NCBI RefSeq assembly: GCF_029894335.1
Contig: NZ_JARXZC010000015.1
Location: 62,001-126,000, forward strand
Direction: 5' to 3'
Source of the DNA: Kitasatospora sp. MAP5-34
GTDB taxonomy: Bacteria; Actinomycetota; Actinomycetes; Streptomycetales; Streptomycetaceae
Length of the DNA stretch: 64,000 bases
Shown: positions 43,477 to 52,145 of the stretch, piece by piece
Numbering within the stretch: the stretch's first letter is position 1
Layout of the letters: every line of letters starts with the position of its first letter
Position numbers and translations under genes: made by a program
Notes under the pieces: generated by a model
What the model was told of the DNA's origin: nothing
Database searches by the model: none
The model's input: the letters and a program-made list of their open reading frames with translations, nothing else

Positions 43477-43893
43477 ATGCCCCGACGTAGTGCGAAGCCG
43501 CGCCTCTCCCCCGCCTCCCCCTGCCCCTGCGGGCTGACCGCCTCGTACGCCGCCTGCTGCGGCCGGCTGCACCAGGGGCAGGCCACCGCCGCCACCGCCG
43601 AGCAGCTGATGCGCTCGCGTTACAGCGCGTTCGCCGCCCGCGACGAGGCGTACCTCCTGCGCAGCTGGCACCCGGACACCAGGCCGTCCCAGCTGGACTT
43701 CGACCCGGGACTCGCCTGGGTGCGGCTGGAGATCCTCGCCGCCACCGACGGCGGCCCGTTCCACACCGAGGGAACAGTGACCTTCCGGGCCCACTACGCC
43801 GACGGCGGCCGGGCGGGCGCGATGGAGGAGCAGAGCCGCTTCGTGCGACACGAGGGCGCCTGGGTGTACCGCGACGCGCTGACGGTGAGCTGA
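43477..43893 (+). CDS. YchJ/UPF0225-family protein
   Basis: A 138-residue protein. It has an N-terminal SEC-C-like zinc knuckle (SPCPCG and AACCGRLH) and the family core EQLMRSRYSAFAARDEAYLLRSWHPDTRP, with an SNTF2-like beta sheet after it. The biochemical function of the family is unsettled. Its stop is separated by one base from the next gene, so the two are probably co-transcribed. Confidence 0.88.
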   Translation: MPRRSAKPRLSPASPCPCGLTASYAACCGRLHQGQATAATAEQLMRSRYSAFAARDEAYLLRSWHPDTRPSQLDFDPGLAWVRLEILAATDGGPFHTEGTVTFRAHYADGGRAGAMEEQSRFVRHEGAWVYRDALTVS

Positions 43894-43894
43894 C

Positions 43895-44269
43895 ATGGCC
43901 GCCGACGACGGAACGGTGCGGGTCGAGAGCTGGATCTGGTCCGTCCGGCTCACCAAGACCCGCGCGCTGGCCGCCACCGCCTGCCGGGCGGGCCACGTCC
44001 GGGTCAACGGCGAACGCGTGAAGCCCGCCCAGCCGCTGCGCGCCGGGGACGAGGTGCGCGTCCAGCAGGCCGGGCGCGAGCGGATCGTGGTGGTCTCGCA
44101 GCTCGTCCGCAAGCGGGTCGGGCCCGGTCCGGCCGCCGAGTGCTTCGTCGACAACAGCCCGCCGCCACCGGCGCCCGAGGAGATCGCAGCGCTCGGCGTG
44201 CGCGACCGTGGCACGGGCCGCCCGACCAAGCGCGACCGGCGCGAGGTGGAGCGCCTGCGCCCGCGCTGA
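43895..44269 (+). CDS. S4-domain RNA-binding protein (Hsp15/HslR-like)
   Basis: A 124-residue protein. The S4 RNA-binding domain covers about residues 8-70 (RVESWIWSVRLTKTRALA, CRAGHVRVNGERVKPAQPL, GDEVRVQQ), followed by a basic tail with GRPTKRDRREVERLRPR. Hsp15-type proteins bind the 50S subunit carrying a nascent chain on stalled ribosomes. GGTGAG lies before the ATG. Confidence 0.9.
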   Translation: MAADDGTVRVESWIWSVRLTKTRALAATACRAGHVRVNGERVKPAQPLRAGDEVRVQQAGRERIVVVSQLVRKRVGPGPAAECFVDNSPPPPAPEEIAALGVRDRGTGRPTKRDRREVERLRPR

Positions 44270-44340
44270 CCGCCGGAGCCCGCACGGCCGACCGCGCCCC
44301 GGGTCCGACCAGGCCCGCAAGACCGACCGTGTCCGGGGTC

Positions 44341-44371
44341 TGGACAAATAGCTCTTACTAAGAGCTAAAAT
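44341..44371 (+). promoter_or_regulatory. Promoter with 19-bp palindromic MarR-type operator
   Basis: TGGACA (44341-44346), a 19-base spacer and TAAAAT (44366-44371). Between them TAGCTCTTACTAAGAGCTA (44349-44367) is a perfect palindrome with a single central base. The GTG of the MarR gene follows six bases after the -10, so the transcript may be leaderless. Autoregulation by the adjacent MarR protein is the natural reading. Confidence 0.75.
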
Positions 44372-44377
44372 TATAAG

Positions 44378-44842
44378 GTGACCGGATCTGAACTCACCGA
44401 CGAGCTGCCCGGACTACTGGCGGGCGTCCAGCGACTCGTCCGCCGACGGCTGCGCCAGGACCTGACCGCGCCGCGCCTGCGCGGGGCCCAGGTCGAGCTG
44501 CTGCGCCTGGTCGAGGCCAATCCCGGCCTCCGGGTCTCGGCGGCGGCCAAGGAACTCTGCCTGGCCGGGAACTCCGTGTCGACCCTGGTCAACCAGCTGG
44601 TCAAAGCCGGGCTGCTGCGCCGCCAGGAGGACCCGGAGGACCGGCGGGCCGCGCTGCTGCTCACCACCCCGGAGGCCACCGAGCGGCTGGCGGCCTGGGA
44701 GTCCAGGCGCAACACGCTGATCGCCGAGCAGGTGGCGGCACTCCCTGAGGAGGACCGCGCGGCGTTGGCAGCCGCACTGCCCGCCCTGCGACGGCTCGCC
44801 GACGGGGTGCGGGACGGGCTGCGGGACGGGAACAGGTCATGA
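44378..44842 (+). CDS. MarR-family regulator of the adjacent ABC exporter
   Basis: A 154-residue winged-helix regulator of the MarR family. Recognition-helix region: RVSAAAKELCLAGNSVSTLV, with the wing around RRQEDPEDRRAALLLTTPE. The GTG start lies directly behind the probable -10 box, with no proper ribosome site. Its stop overlaps an upstream ATG of the exporter operon. It likely represses itself and the ABC genes until a ligand binds. The ligand may be an exported drug-like compound or cluster product, which is inference. Confidence 0.88.
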   Translation: MTGSELTDELPGLLAGVQRLVRRRLRQDLTAPRLRGAQVELLRLVEANPGLRVSAAAKELCLAGNSVSTLVNQLVKAGLLRRQEDPEDRRAALLLTTPEATERLAAWESRRNTLIAEQVAALPEEDRAALAAALPALRRLADGVRDGLRDGNRS

Positions 44843-44868
44843 CGGACCCGACGGACCGAGGAGATGCC

Positions 44869-45765
44869 ATGAGCACCGACGGCGAAACCCTGCCCGACCC
44901 GGCGGCGACTGCGTCTGCGACGGCAGCGGCGGTGTACTGCACCGGCCTGCAGTACGCCTTCGGCCGGACCAAGGCGGTCGACGGGGTGGACCTCTCGGTC
45001 CGGGCCGGCGAGGTCTTCGGGTTGCTGGGGCCCAACGGCGCGGGCAAGACCACCACGATCCGCGCCATCACCACCCTGCTGCCCGTCCCGTCCGGCATGG
45101 TGCAGGTGTTCGGCCACGACGCCGCCCGGCAGAAGATGGCCGTGCGGCGCCTGCTCGGCTACGTCCCGCAACAGCTCTCCGCCGACGGCGGCCTGACGGG
45201 CCGTGAGAACGTCTCGCTGTTCGCCCGGGTCTTCGACGTGCCCCGCCGCGAACGCGCCGCCCGGGTGGAACAGGCCCTGGCGGCCGTCGATCTGACAGAG
45301 GCGGCGGACCGGATGGCCGGGACGTACTCGGGCGGGATGGTCCGCCGGCTCGAACTCGCCCAGGCGCTGGTCAGCGCACCCCGGCTGCTGGTCCTGGACG
45401 AGCCGACCATCGGGCTCGACCCGATCGCCCGGACCAGCGTCTGGGAGCGGATAGCCGAGGTCCGGGCAGCGACCGGGATGACCGTCCTGGTGACCACCCA
45501 CTACATGGACGAGGCCGACCAGTACTGCGATCGGGTGGCGCTGATGCACCAGGGCACGATCCGCGCCCTCGGCACGCCCGGGGAACTCAAGGCGGAGGTC
45601 CGCGCCCAGCGGTCCGACCCCGCCGACGGCCTGCCGTCCCTGGACGACGTCTTCCGGCACTACGCCGGGAGCACCCTGTCCGCCTCCACCGGAAACTCCA
45701 CCGGAAAGGAAGGTGAGTTCGGCGATGTCCGTCGTACCCGCCGCACCGCTTCCCGCGTCGGCTGA
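44869..45765 (+). CDS. DrrA-type ABC exporter ATPase
   Basis: A 298-residue ATPase of the daunorubicin-resistance (DrrA) group: Walker A GPNGAGKT, signature YSGGMVRRLELA, Walker B LLVLDEPTIGLDP, and the H-loop TTHYMDEAD. The ATG at 44869 has GAGGAG five bases upstream; an in-frame ATG at 44839 overlapping the MarR stop is a less likely start. The C-terminal Thr/Ser-rich tail overlaps the permease gene by about 41 bp. It works with the following permease to expel a small molecule. Confidence 0.9.
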   Translation: MSTDGETLPDPAATASATAAAVYCTGLQYAFGRTKAVDGVDLSVRAGEVFGLLGPNGAGKTTTIRAITTLLPVPSGMVQVFGHDAARQKMAVRRLLGYVPQQLSADGGLTGRENVSLFARVFDVPRRERAARVEQALAAVDLTEAADRMAGTYSGGMVRRLELAQALVSAPRLLVLDEPTIGLDPIARTSVWERIAEVRAATGMTVLVTTHYMDEADQYCDRVALMHQGTIRALGTPGELKAEVRAQRSDPADGLPSLDDVFRHYAGSTLSASTGNSTGKEGEFGDVRRTRRTASRVG

Positions 45766-46600
45766 ACCCGACGAGTCGGCCGCCGCCACCGGCAGCCGCT
45801 TCGGCCTGCTGCTCGTGCCGCCACCGGCGCGTACGGGCTGGCGGCTGGTACCCGCCCGGGTGCTGGCGCTGTGCGTCGTCGAGCTCCAGAAGCTGCGCCA
45901 CGACCGTACCGAGATCTACACCCGGGCCGTCCAGCCGGCCCTCTGGTTGCTGATCTTCGGCGAGACCTTCACCCGGCTGAAGGCGATCCCGACCAACGGC
46001 ATCCCCTACCTCGACTACCTGGCCCCCGGGATCATCGCCCAGTCCGCGATGTTCATCGCGATCTTCTACGGCATCCTGATCATCTGGGAGCGCGACTCCG
46101 GGGTGCTCACCAAGCTGCTGGTCACGCCCACCCCACGAGCCGCGCTGGTCACCGGCAAGGCCTTCGCGGCCGGGGTGAAGGCCGTGCTCCAGGCCGCCGT
46201 GGTGATCGTCATCGCCGCACTGCTCGGGGTCTCGCTCACCTGGAACCCGCTGAAGCTGCTCGGGGTCGTGGTGGTGGTGCTGCTCGGCTCCGCGTTCTTC
46301 TCCTGCCTCTCCATGACGATCGCCGGCATCGTGCTCACCCGGGACCGGCTGATGGGCATCGGCCAGGCCATCACCATGCCGCTCTTCTTCGGCTCCAACG
46401 CCCTCTACCCGGTCGCCCTGATGCCGGGCTGGCTCCAGGTCGTCAGCCGGGTCAACCCCCTCAGCTACCAGGTCGACGCCCTGCGCGGCCTGCTCATCGG
46501 CACCCACTCCCACCTGGGCACCGACTTCGCCGTCCTCGCCTTCGCCACCGTCCTCGGCATCACCTCCGCGTCCGCCCTCCTCGGCCGCCTGGCCCGCTGA
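45725..46600 (+). CDS. DrrB-type ABC-2 exporter permease
   Basis: A 291-residue ABC-2 permease with six membrane helices: the first about 70-90 (AVQPALWLLIFGETF), then helices around 105-130, 155-180, 185-215 and 220-240, and a last one near 265-285. The conserved ABC-2 stretch IWERDSGVLTKLLVTPTPR is present. The ATG at 45725 is preferred, with AGGTGAG seven bases upstream; a GTG at 45713 is also in frame. It is the partner of the preceding ATPase. The next gene downstream is the Pls-type synthetase, so export of its product or a related cation is possible but unproven. Confidence 0.88.
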   Translation: MSVVPAAPLPASAEPDESAAATGSRFGLLLVPPPARTGWRLVPARVLALCVVELQKLRHDRTEIYTRAVQPALWLLIFGETFTRLKAIPTNGIPYLDYLAPGIIAQSAMFIAIFYGILIIWERDSGVLTKLLVTPTPRAALVTGKAFAAGVKAVLQAAVVIVIAALLGVSLTWNPLKLLGVVVVVLLGSAFFSCLSMTIAGIVLTRDRLMGIGQAITMPLFFGSNALYPVALMPGWLQVVSRVNPLSYQVDALRGLLIGTHSHLGTDFAVLAFATVLGITSASALLGRLAR

Positions 46601-46611
46601 CCACCAGCCGC

Positions 46612-46635
46612 GCGCGGCGGCGTTCGGCGCCGCGC
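46612..46635 (+). terminator. Possible terminator of the MarR-ABC operon
   Basis: An 8-bp GC stem (GCGCGGCG / CGCCGCGC) with an 8-base loop, 12 bp after the permease stop. It has no T-run. Confidence 0.55.
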
Positions 46636-46841
46636 AGAGCCGTTCAGATCAGGTATACCCGCAGGTCACATGCCATTGTCACGCACCGCACCCGGAGCCG
46701 CTCGAACAGTGAGATATCCACCACACTCCACCGGTGGAACCGAAACGGCGGGTCCGTCAGAACCACTGTGAGAGAAGGGGCCTGACGGGCTCAAGGGGGT
46801 TCTGTGGCCAGTGGGACCCCGATTCTCCTTACAGTTTTCTC

Positions 46842-49800
46842 ATGTTTAGTGCCGATGATGTCGGGATGGACAAGAGCGCCCAAATCCCACCATCGAGCGG
46901 TTACCCCCTCTTGGACAACCAGTACATATCGAACACTGCGGGCAACGCTGCGGACCCGTTCGGCTGGCAGACCCCCGGCACGGGCGCCGGCGCGATCTGG
47001 CCGGTCGAGGCCGCCGCCCCGGTGCGGACGCTGGTGGACGTCTTCGAGGCGGCGGTGGCCCACTGCCCCGACGCCGCCGCGCTCGACGCGGCCGGGACCG
47101 TCCTCAGCTACCGCGACCTGCACCGGACGGTCGGCAACCTCGCGTCCACGCTGGCCGGCTACGGCATCGGACCCGGCGACCGGGTCGGCGTCCGGGTCCC
47201 GTCCGGCACCGCCGACCTGTACGTCGCGATCCTCGCCGTGCTCTGCGCCGGAGCCGCCTACGTCCCGGTGGACGTGGACGACCCGGACGAGCGGGCCGAG
47301 ATGATCTGGACCGACGCCGCCGTCTGCGCGGTGATCACCGCAGGCTGCACCGTCACCGGCACGCCGCACGCGATGCCCGGCGGACGCCCCGGGCGGCCCG
47401 GCCCGCAGGACGACGCCTGGATCATCTTCACCTCCGGCACCACCGGCCGCCCCAAGGGCGTCGCCGTCTCGCACCGCTCCGCCGCCGCGTTCATCGACGC
47501 CGAGGCGCGGATCTTCCTGCCGGAGAACCCGCTCGGCCCCGGCGACCGGGTGCTCGCCGGGCTCTCGGTGGCGTTCGACGCCTCCTGCGAGGAGATGTGG
47601 CTGGCCTGGCGGCACGCCGCCTGCCTCGTCCCGGCCCCCCGCTCGCTGGTCCGGGCCGGTACCGACCTCGGCCCGTGGCTGGTGGAGCGCGGCATCACCG
47701 TGGTCTCCACCGTGCCGACCCTGGTCGCGCTCTGGCCGCCGCAGGCGCTGGACCGGGTCCGGCTGCTGATCGTCGGCGGCGAGGCGTGCCCGGCCGAGCT
47801 GGTCGACCGCCTCGACACGCCCGGCCGCGAGTTCTGGAACACCTACGGCCCCACCGAGACCACCGTCGTCGCCTGCGCCTCGCGGATGCGCGCCGGGCAG
47901 CCGGTGCGGATCGGCGCGCCGCTGGCCGGCTGGGAGCTGGCCGTCGTCAACAGCGAGGGCAAGCCCGTCGCCTGGGGCGAGACCGGCGAGCTGCTGATCG
48001 GCGGGGTGGGCACCGCCCGCTACCTCGACCCGGCCAAGGACGCCGAGAAGTTCCCGCCCCACCCCGCCCTGCGCACCCCCCGCGTCTACCGCAGCGGTGA
48101 CATGGTCCGCGCCGAGCCCGAGGGCCTGGTCTTCGTCGGCCGCATCGACGAGCAGATCAAGCTCGGCGGCCGCCGGATCGAACTCGGCGAGGTCGACGCC
48201 GCCCTACAGGCCCTGCCCGGCGTCCGCGCTGCGGCCGCCGCTGTCCAGAACACCCAGGCGGGCGGCCAGCTGCTGGTCGGCTACCTGGTACTGGAGCCCG
48301 GCGCACACTTTGACCAGGCCGAGGCCCGCCGGCTGCTGCTGGAGCGGCTGCCGCAGTCCCTGGTCCCGGTCCTCGGCGTGGTCGACGACCTGCCCACCCG
48401 TACGTCCGGCAAGGTCGACCGCAAGGCCCTGCCGTGGCCGCTGCCCGGTCTGGGCGGCGACGACGCGGACAGCGGCCCGCCGCTGACCGGCACCGCCGGG
48501 TGGCTGGCCGAGCAGTGGCAGAAGCTGCTCGGCCTTCCGGTGCGCGCCGACAGCGACTTCTTCGCGCTCGGCGGCACCAGCCTGGCCGCCGCCACCCTGG
48601 TCTCGCTGCTGCGCGAGCGGTACCCCGAGGTGTCGGTCGCCGACCTCTACCACCACCCCGGCCTGCAGGCCCTGGCCGAGCGCCTGGACAGCATGGGCGG
48701 CCGCCAGGAGAGCAGACGCGAGGTACGGCCCACACCGCGCCGCGCCGGATTCGTCCAGCTGATCGTGATGGCCGTCCTGTTCACCGTCACCGGCGCCCGC
48801 TGGCTGATCGGCCTGGCCACCGTGGACAACCTGATGGGCCCACTGCCCTGGACCCCGCACACCTCCTGGTGGCTGATCGGCGGCGCCTGGCTGGTGCTGT
48901 CCAGCTCGCTCGGCCGGATGCTGATCGGCGCGGCCGGCGCCCGGCTGCTCACCGCCGGGATGCGGCCCGGCAGCTACCCGCGCGGCGGCGCGACCCACCT
49001 GCGGCTGTGGACGGCCGAACGGCTGGTCGCGGTCTTCAACGTGGCCGCCGTGACCGGCACGCCGCTGGCCCGGCGCTACGCGCGTCTACTGGGCAACAAG
49101 GTCGGCACGGACGTCGACCTGCACACCATGCCGCCCGTGACGGGCATGGCGACGTTCGGCGACGGCTGCAGCGTCGAGGCCGAGGTCGACGTCGCCGGTT
49201 GGTGGCTGGACGGCGACATCCTGCACCTGGGTGCGGTCCGGATAGGCGCGGGTGCCCGGGTGGGGACCCGCAGCATGATGATGCCCGGCGCCGAGGTGGG
49301 CGTCGGCGCCGAGGTCGCCCCCGGCAGCTGCGTCACCGGTCACGTCCCGGCCTGGCAGTACTGGCACGGCTCGCCCGCACGCGCCGAGCCCGGCAACGAC
49401 ATCGCCGGCCAGGGCTGGCCCGAGCCCGAGCAGCACCGCTCCCGATTCTGGGACCTGATGTACACGGTCGCGCTGCCCGGCCTCCAGCTGGTGCCGCTGC
49501 TCTCCGCGCTGCCCGCGCTGGTGGTGCTGTACTCGCTGGTGGGCAAGGACCGTTCGTATACAAGCGCCTTCATGCACGTGCTGCTCGCCGCCGGACCGCT
49601 CGCCGTGGTCACCCTGCTCTCCTACGCGACGCTGCTCGCGATCGTGATCCGGCTGTTCGGCCGGGCCCTCAAGCCCGGTGTGCACCCGGCACACGGCCGG
49701 GTCGCCTGGTGCGCCTGGCTGGTGCACCGGCTGATGGACACCTCGCGCTCGACCCTCTTCCCGTTCTACGCCTCGCTCTTCACCCCCGTCTGGCTGCGGA

Positions 49801-50915
49801 TCCTGGGCGCGAAGATCGGCCGCCGGGTGGAGGCCTCCACCGTGATCGGGCTGCCGGGCCTGATGAACGTGGCCGACGGCGCCTTCCTCGCCGACGACAC
49901 CATGGTCGCGCCATTCGAGGTGCGCGGCGGCTGGCTCTGGCTCGGGCGCTCGTACGTCGGCCGCCGGACCTTCGTCGGCAACTCGGGCATCGTCGGCCCG
50001 GAGCGCAGGCTGCCGGACAACACGCTGGTCGGCGTGCTCTCCGACGCACCGCCGGAGGCCCAGGAGGGCTCCTCCTGGCTGGGCCGCCCCGGCTTCGCGA
50101 TCGCCCGCGCCGCCGAGCAGGGCAACAGCGCCCGCACCTACGACCCGCCGAAGCGGCTGGTCTGGGCCCGGGCTGCGGTCGAGGTATGCAGAATCGTTCC
50201 TGTCCTGATCGCGGTGATCCTCGGCGACCTGACCGTGGCCGCGCTCCAGGAGATGCTGGACATCGACGGCCTGTGGCTCACCGTGGCCTGTGCCGGGCTG
50301 GTGCTGTTCGCCATCGGCGTGCTCGCCTGCGTGATCACCACCGCCGCCAAGTGGCTGCTGGTCGGACGCTTCAGGGAGAGCGAACACCCGCTCTGGAGCT
50401 CCTTCGTCTGGCGCAACGAGCTCTACGACGTCTTCGTCGAGGAGCTGGCGATGCCCGCGCTCGGCACGGCCGCGACCGGCACGCCGCTGCTCAACATGTG
50501 GCTGCGCAGCGTGGGCGCGAAGATCGGGCGTGGCGTGTGGTGCGAGTCGCACTGGCTGCCGGAGACCGACCTCGTGACGCTGGAGGCCGGGGTGAGCATC
50601 AACCGGGGTGTGGTGGTGCAGACGCACCTCTTCCACGACCGGCTGATGCGGCTCGGCTCGATCCACCTGGACGAGGGTGCCACCGTCGGACCGCACTCCA
50701 TCGTGCTGCTGGACTCGACGATGGGCGAGGGCGCCGTCGCCGGCCCCTCCTCGCTGGTCATGCGCGGCGAGTCGGTACCGGGCGGCACCCGTTGGCTGGG
50801 CAACCCCGTCGCCGCCTGGCCCGCCGACCCGCCGGCCACCGCCGGCCAGCGCCCGCCGGGCCACCGCCGCGCCGGGCGGCAGCTCCGGCGCGACGAGGTC
50901 GGGCAGGCGGTCTGA
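46842..50915 (+). CDS. Pls-family membrane NRPS (poly-lysine synthetase-like)
   Basis: A 1357-residue single-module synthetase of the Pls type. The adenylation domain covers about 50-540 (FTSGTTGRPKG, NTYGPTETT, TRTSGKVDRKAL), and a carrier domain about 560-630 (DFFALGGTSLAAA). Then come membrane helices alternating with three left-handed-beta-helix-like domains (about 730-845, 980-1080, 1206-1320). There is no ordinary condensation or thioesterase domain. Reading the pocket against GrsA gives about D-A-E-S-I-G-T-V-V-K, close to the known lysine code. Pls makes epsilon-poly-L-lysine by iterative chain growth. The ATG at 46842 lacks a ribosome site but follows TACAGT by six bases (leaderless possible); ATG 46866 is an alternative. 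Confidence 0.88.
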   Translation: MFSADDVGMDKSAQIPPSSGYPLLDNQYISNTAGNAADPFGWQTPGTGAGAIWPVEAAAPVRTLVDVFEAAVAHCPDAAALDAAGTVLSYRDLHRTVGNLASTLAGYGIGPGDRVGVRVPSGTADLYVAILAVLCAGAAYVPVDVDDPDERAEMIWTDAAVCAVITAGCTVTGTPHAMPGGRPGRPGPQDDAWIIFTSGTTGRPKGVAVSHRSAAAFIDAEARIFLPENPLGPGDRVLAGLSVAFDASCEEMWLAWRHAACLVPAPRSLVRAGTDLGPWLVERGITVVSTVPTLVALWPPQALDRVRLLIVGGEACPAELVDRLDTPGREFWNTYGPTETTVVACASRMRAGQPVRIGAPLAGWELAVVNSEGKPVAWGETGELLIGGVGTARYLDPAKDAEKFPPHPALRTPRVYRSGDMVRAEPEGLVFVGRIDEQIKLGGRRIELGEVDAALQALPGVRAAAAAVQNTQAGGQLLVGYLVLEPGAHFDQAEARRLLLERLPQSLVPVLGVVDDLPTRTSGKVDRKALPWPLPGLGGDDADSGPPLTGTAGWLAEQWQKLLGLPVRADSDFFALGGTSLAAATLVSLLRERYPEVSVADLYHHPGLQALAERLDSMGGRQESRREVRPTPRRAGFVQLIVMAVLFTVTGARWLIGLATVDNLMGPLPWTPHTSWWLIGGAWLVLSSSLGRMLIGAAGARLLTAGMRPGSYPRGGATHLRLWTAERLVAVFNVAAVTGTPLARRYARLLGNKVGTDVDLHTMPPVTGMATFGDGCSVEAEVDVAGWWLDGDILHLGAVRIGAGARVGTRSMMMPGAEVGVGAEVAPGSCVTGHVPAWQYWHGSPARAEPGNDIAGQGWPEPEQHRSRFWDLMYTVALPGLQLVPLLSALPALVVLYSLVGKDRSYTSAFMHVLLAAGPLAVVTLLSYATLLAIVIRLFGRALKPGVHPAHGRVAWCAWLVHRLMDTSRSTLFPFYASLFTPVWLRILGAKIGRRVEASTVIGLPGLMNVADGAFLADDTMVAPFEVRGGWLWLGRSYVGRRTFVGNSGIVGPERRLPDNTLVGVLSDAPPEAQEGSSWLGRPGFAIARAAEQGNSARTYDPPKRLVWARAAVEVCRIVPVLIAVILGDLTVAALQEMLDIDGLWLTVACAGLVLFAIGVLACVITTAAKWLLVGRFRESEHPLWSSFVWRNELYDVFVEELAMPALGTAATGTPLLNMWLRSVGAKIGRGVWCESHWLPETDLVTLEAGVSINRGVVVQTHLFHDRLMRLGSIHLDEGATVGPHSIVLLDSTMGEGAVAGPSSLVMRGESVPGGTRWLGNPVAAWPADPPATAGQRPPGHRRAGRQLRRDEVGQAV

Positions 50916-50920
50916 CCCGG

Positions 50921-50974
50921 CCGGGGGCTGACCCGCGAGTGCGACCGAAGTCGCAGTCGCGGGTCAGCCCCCGG
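50921..50974 (+). terminator. Strong terminator after the Pls-like gene
   Basis: An 18-bp perfect stem (CCGGGGGCTGACCCGCGA and its complement) extended by an inner GCGAC / GTCGC hairpin with a CGAA loop. Confidence 0.9.
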
Positions 50975-51103
50975 TCTGACGCGCGGTCCGTTCACCGGCC
51001 GTAGGCTGCCTCGTGGGGATGCGGGAAGAGCGGCCGGGGCGACATCCACCGGGTGTCGACCGGCGTGCGACGGACGTCGCCCCGGCCCTCGGGCTCGCTC
51101 GGG

Positions 51104-51172
51104 CCCGCCAGGGTCAGGGGCTCGTGCCCGCCAGGGTCAGGGGCTCGTGCCCGCCAGGGTCAGGGGCTCGTG
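51104..51172. repeat. 23-bp tandem repeat, 3 perfect copies
   Basis: A 23-bp unit starting CCCGCCAGGGTCAGGGG is repeated three times without change in the gap between the Pls-like gene terminator and the methyltransferase gene. No reading frame uses it convincingly. Confidence 0.95.
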
Positions 51173-51203
51173 CCCGGAGGCCGGGGCGCCCGGGTGAGCG
51201 CAC

Positions 51204-51773
51204 TCAGTAGACGAACGGCAGCAGACGCTTGGTGCCTCGGCGGTAGTCGGCGTACTGGCCGCCGAAGGCGGTGAGCAGGAGCCTCTCCTCGGCGTCGATC
51301 CGCCAGGTGTAGGCCGACAGGAGCAGCGCGGCGACCGCGACGGTGGCGATCCAGTTGCCGAGGCCGAGGGAGTAGCCCGTCCAGACCAGCAGGCTGCCGC
51401 AGTAGCCGGGGTGCCGGATCAGGCGGTACGGGCCCGACCGGACCACGCTCTGGCCGTCGGTGGTGCGCAGCGTGCGGGTGTAGAAGCTGCCGAGGGTCTG
51501 CATGCCCCAGGCCCGTAGGGCGAGGCCGGCGACGATCGCCGCCACCCCGGCCCAGCTCCAGCCGGCCGGGACCCGGCCGGTGGTGGTCGTGGACAGGACG
51601 ATGTTGAGCAGTACGGCGGCGGCATAGGAGCCGAGCAGCAGCCGGGTGCTGCCCCGGTCGCCGCTGTCGCCGTGCCAACTGGCTGCGTCGGAGTCCGCCC
51701 GGCGGCGCAGGATCACCTCGTAACCCACCCACAGCAGGATTCCGAGGATGGAGAGCAGCTTCGGCAATGCCAT
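51204..51773 (-). CDS. Isoprenylcysteine carboxyl methyltransferase-family membrane protein
   Basis: A 189-residue membrane protein of the ICMT/PEMT-like family, with about five hydrophobic helices. The family core near the C-terminus is YRLIRHPGYCGSLLVWTGYS, followed by RIDAEERLLLTAFGGQYADY. Bacterial members are presumed S-adenosylmethionine-dependent methyltransferases, with unknown substrate. The ATG at 51773 follows GAGGTG; 58 further upstream codons in frame look non-coding. Confidence 0.88.
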   Translation of the reverse strand: MALPKLLSILGILLWVGYEVILRRRADSDAASWHGDSGDRGSTRLLLGSYAAAVLLNIVLSTTTTGRVPAGWSWAGVAAIVAGLALRAWGMQTLGSFYTRTLRTTDGQSVVRSGPYRLIRHPGYCGSLLVWTGYSLGLGNWIATVAVAALLLSAYTWRIDAEERLLLTAFGGQYADYRRGTKRLLPFVY

Positions 51774-52145
51774 CGAGCACCTCTTGCGTTCGGTCCGGTC
51801 GCTGTGCCCAGCGTGACGCGGGCGCGGCGCCGGAGCCAGCTCCCCCGGGTGGGTGTCGGCTCTCCACCCGGGGGTGGAGCAGGAACAGCGGGCGCACCGG
51901 CGGTGGTACTTCTGGCTGCGCGAGGACTCCGGACGCAAGGTCAGCAAGCGCTACACCGCCGAGGATCTGCGGGCCCGCTGCCCCTGACCGCCCCCAACCC
52001 GCCACACCTTCGGACGCGACCGGCGACGGCGCACTACGCTCACTCCAGGACCCCGATCAGGACCCCGATCAGCGCCACGGTCAGATCCGACCAGATCCCG
52101 CGCCGCGACATCACCGATGTCCGTACTCCAGGAGGCTCGCCCAGC
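51774..52145. other. 372-bp intergenic region
   Basis: Between the leftward methyltransferase and rightward PEBP genes. It holds a small possible reading frame (51853-51987, listed separately). It also holds tandem ATCAGGACCCCG-type repeats around 52055-52075 and the GGAGG site of the PEBP gene. No clear promoter boxes. Confidence 0.55.
51853..51987 (+). CDS. Possible small protein or gene fragment
   Basis: A 44-codon frame from a GTG. Its last 28 residues (RRWYFWLREDSGRKVSKRYT and on) have balanced composition and look like genuine protein. There is no good ribosome site, so it may be the tail of a lost gene. Confidence 0.25.
   Translation: MSALHPGVEQEQRAHRRWYFWLREDSGRKVSKRYTAEDLRARCP

Noticed and set aside
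43031..44347. Long leftward frame opposite YchJ and the S4 protein
   Set aside because: Only its last 70 codons (43031-43243) look protein-like; the remainder is the antisense of two recognised genes.
46804..47304. Alternative start frame upstream of the Pls-like gene
   Set aside because: A GTG with an AAGGGGG site opens a different frame that degenerates into Arg/Ser/Pro-rich antisense-like sequence; the adenylation domain is in the other frame.
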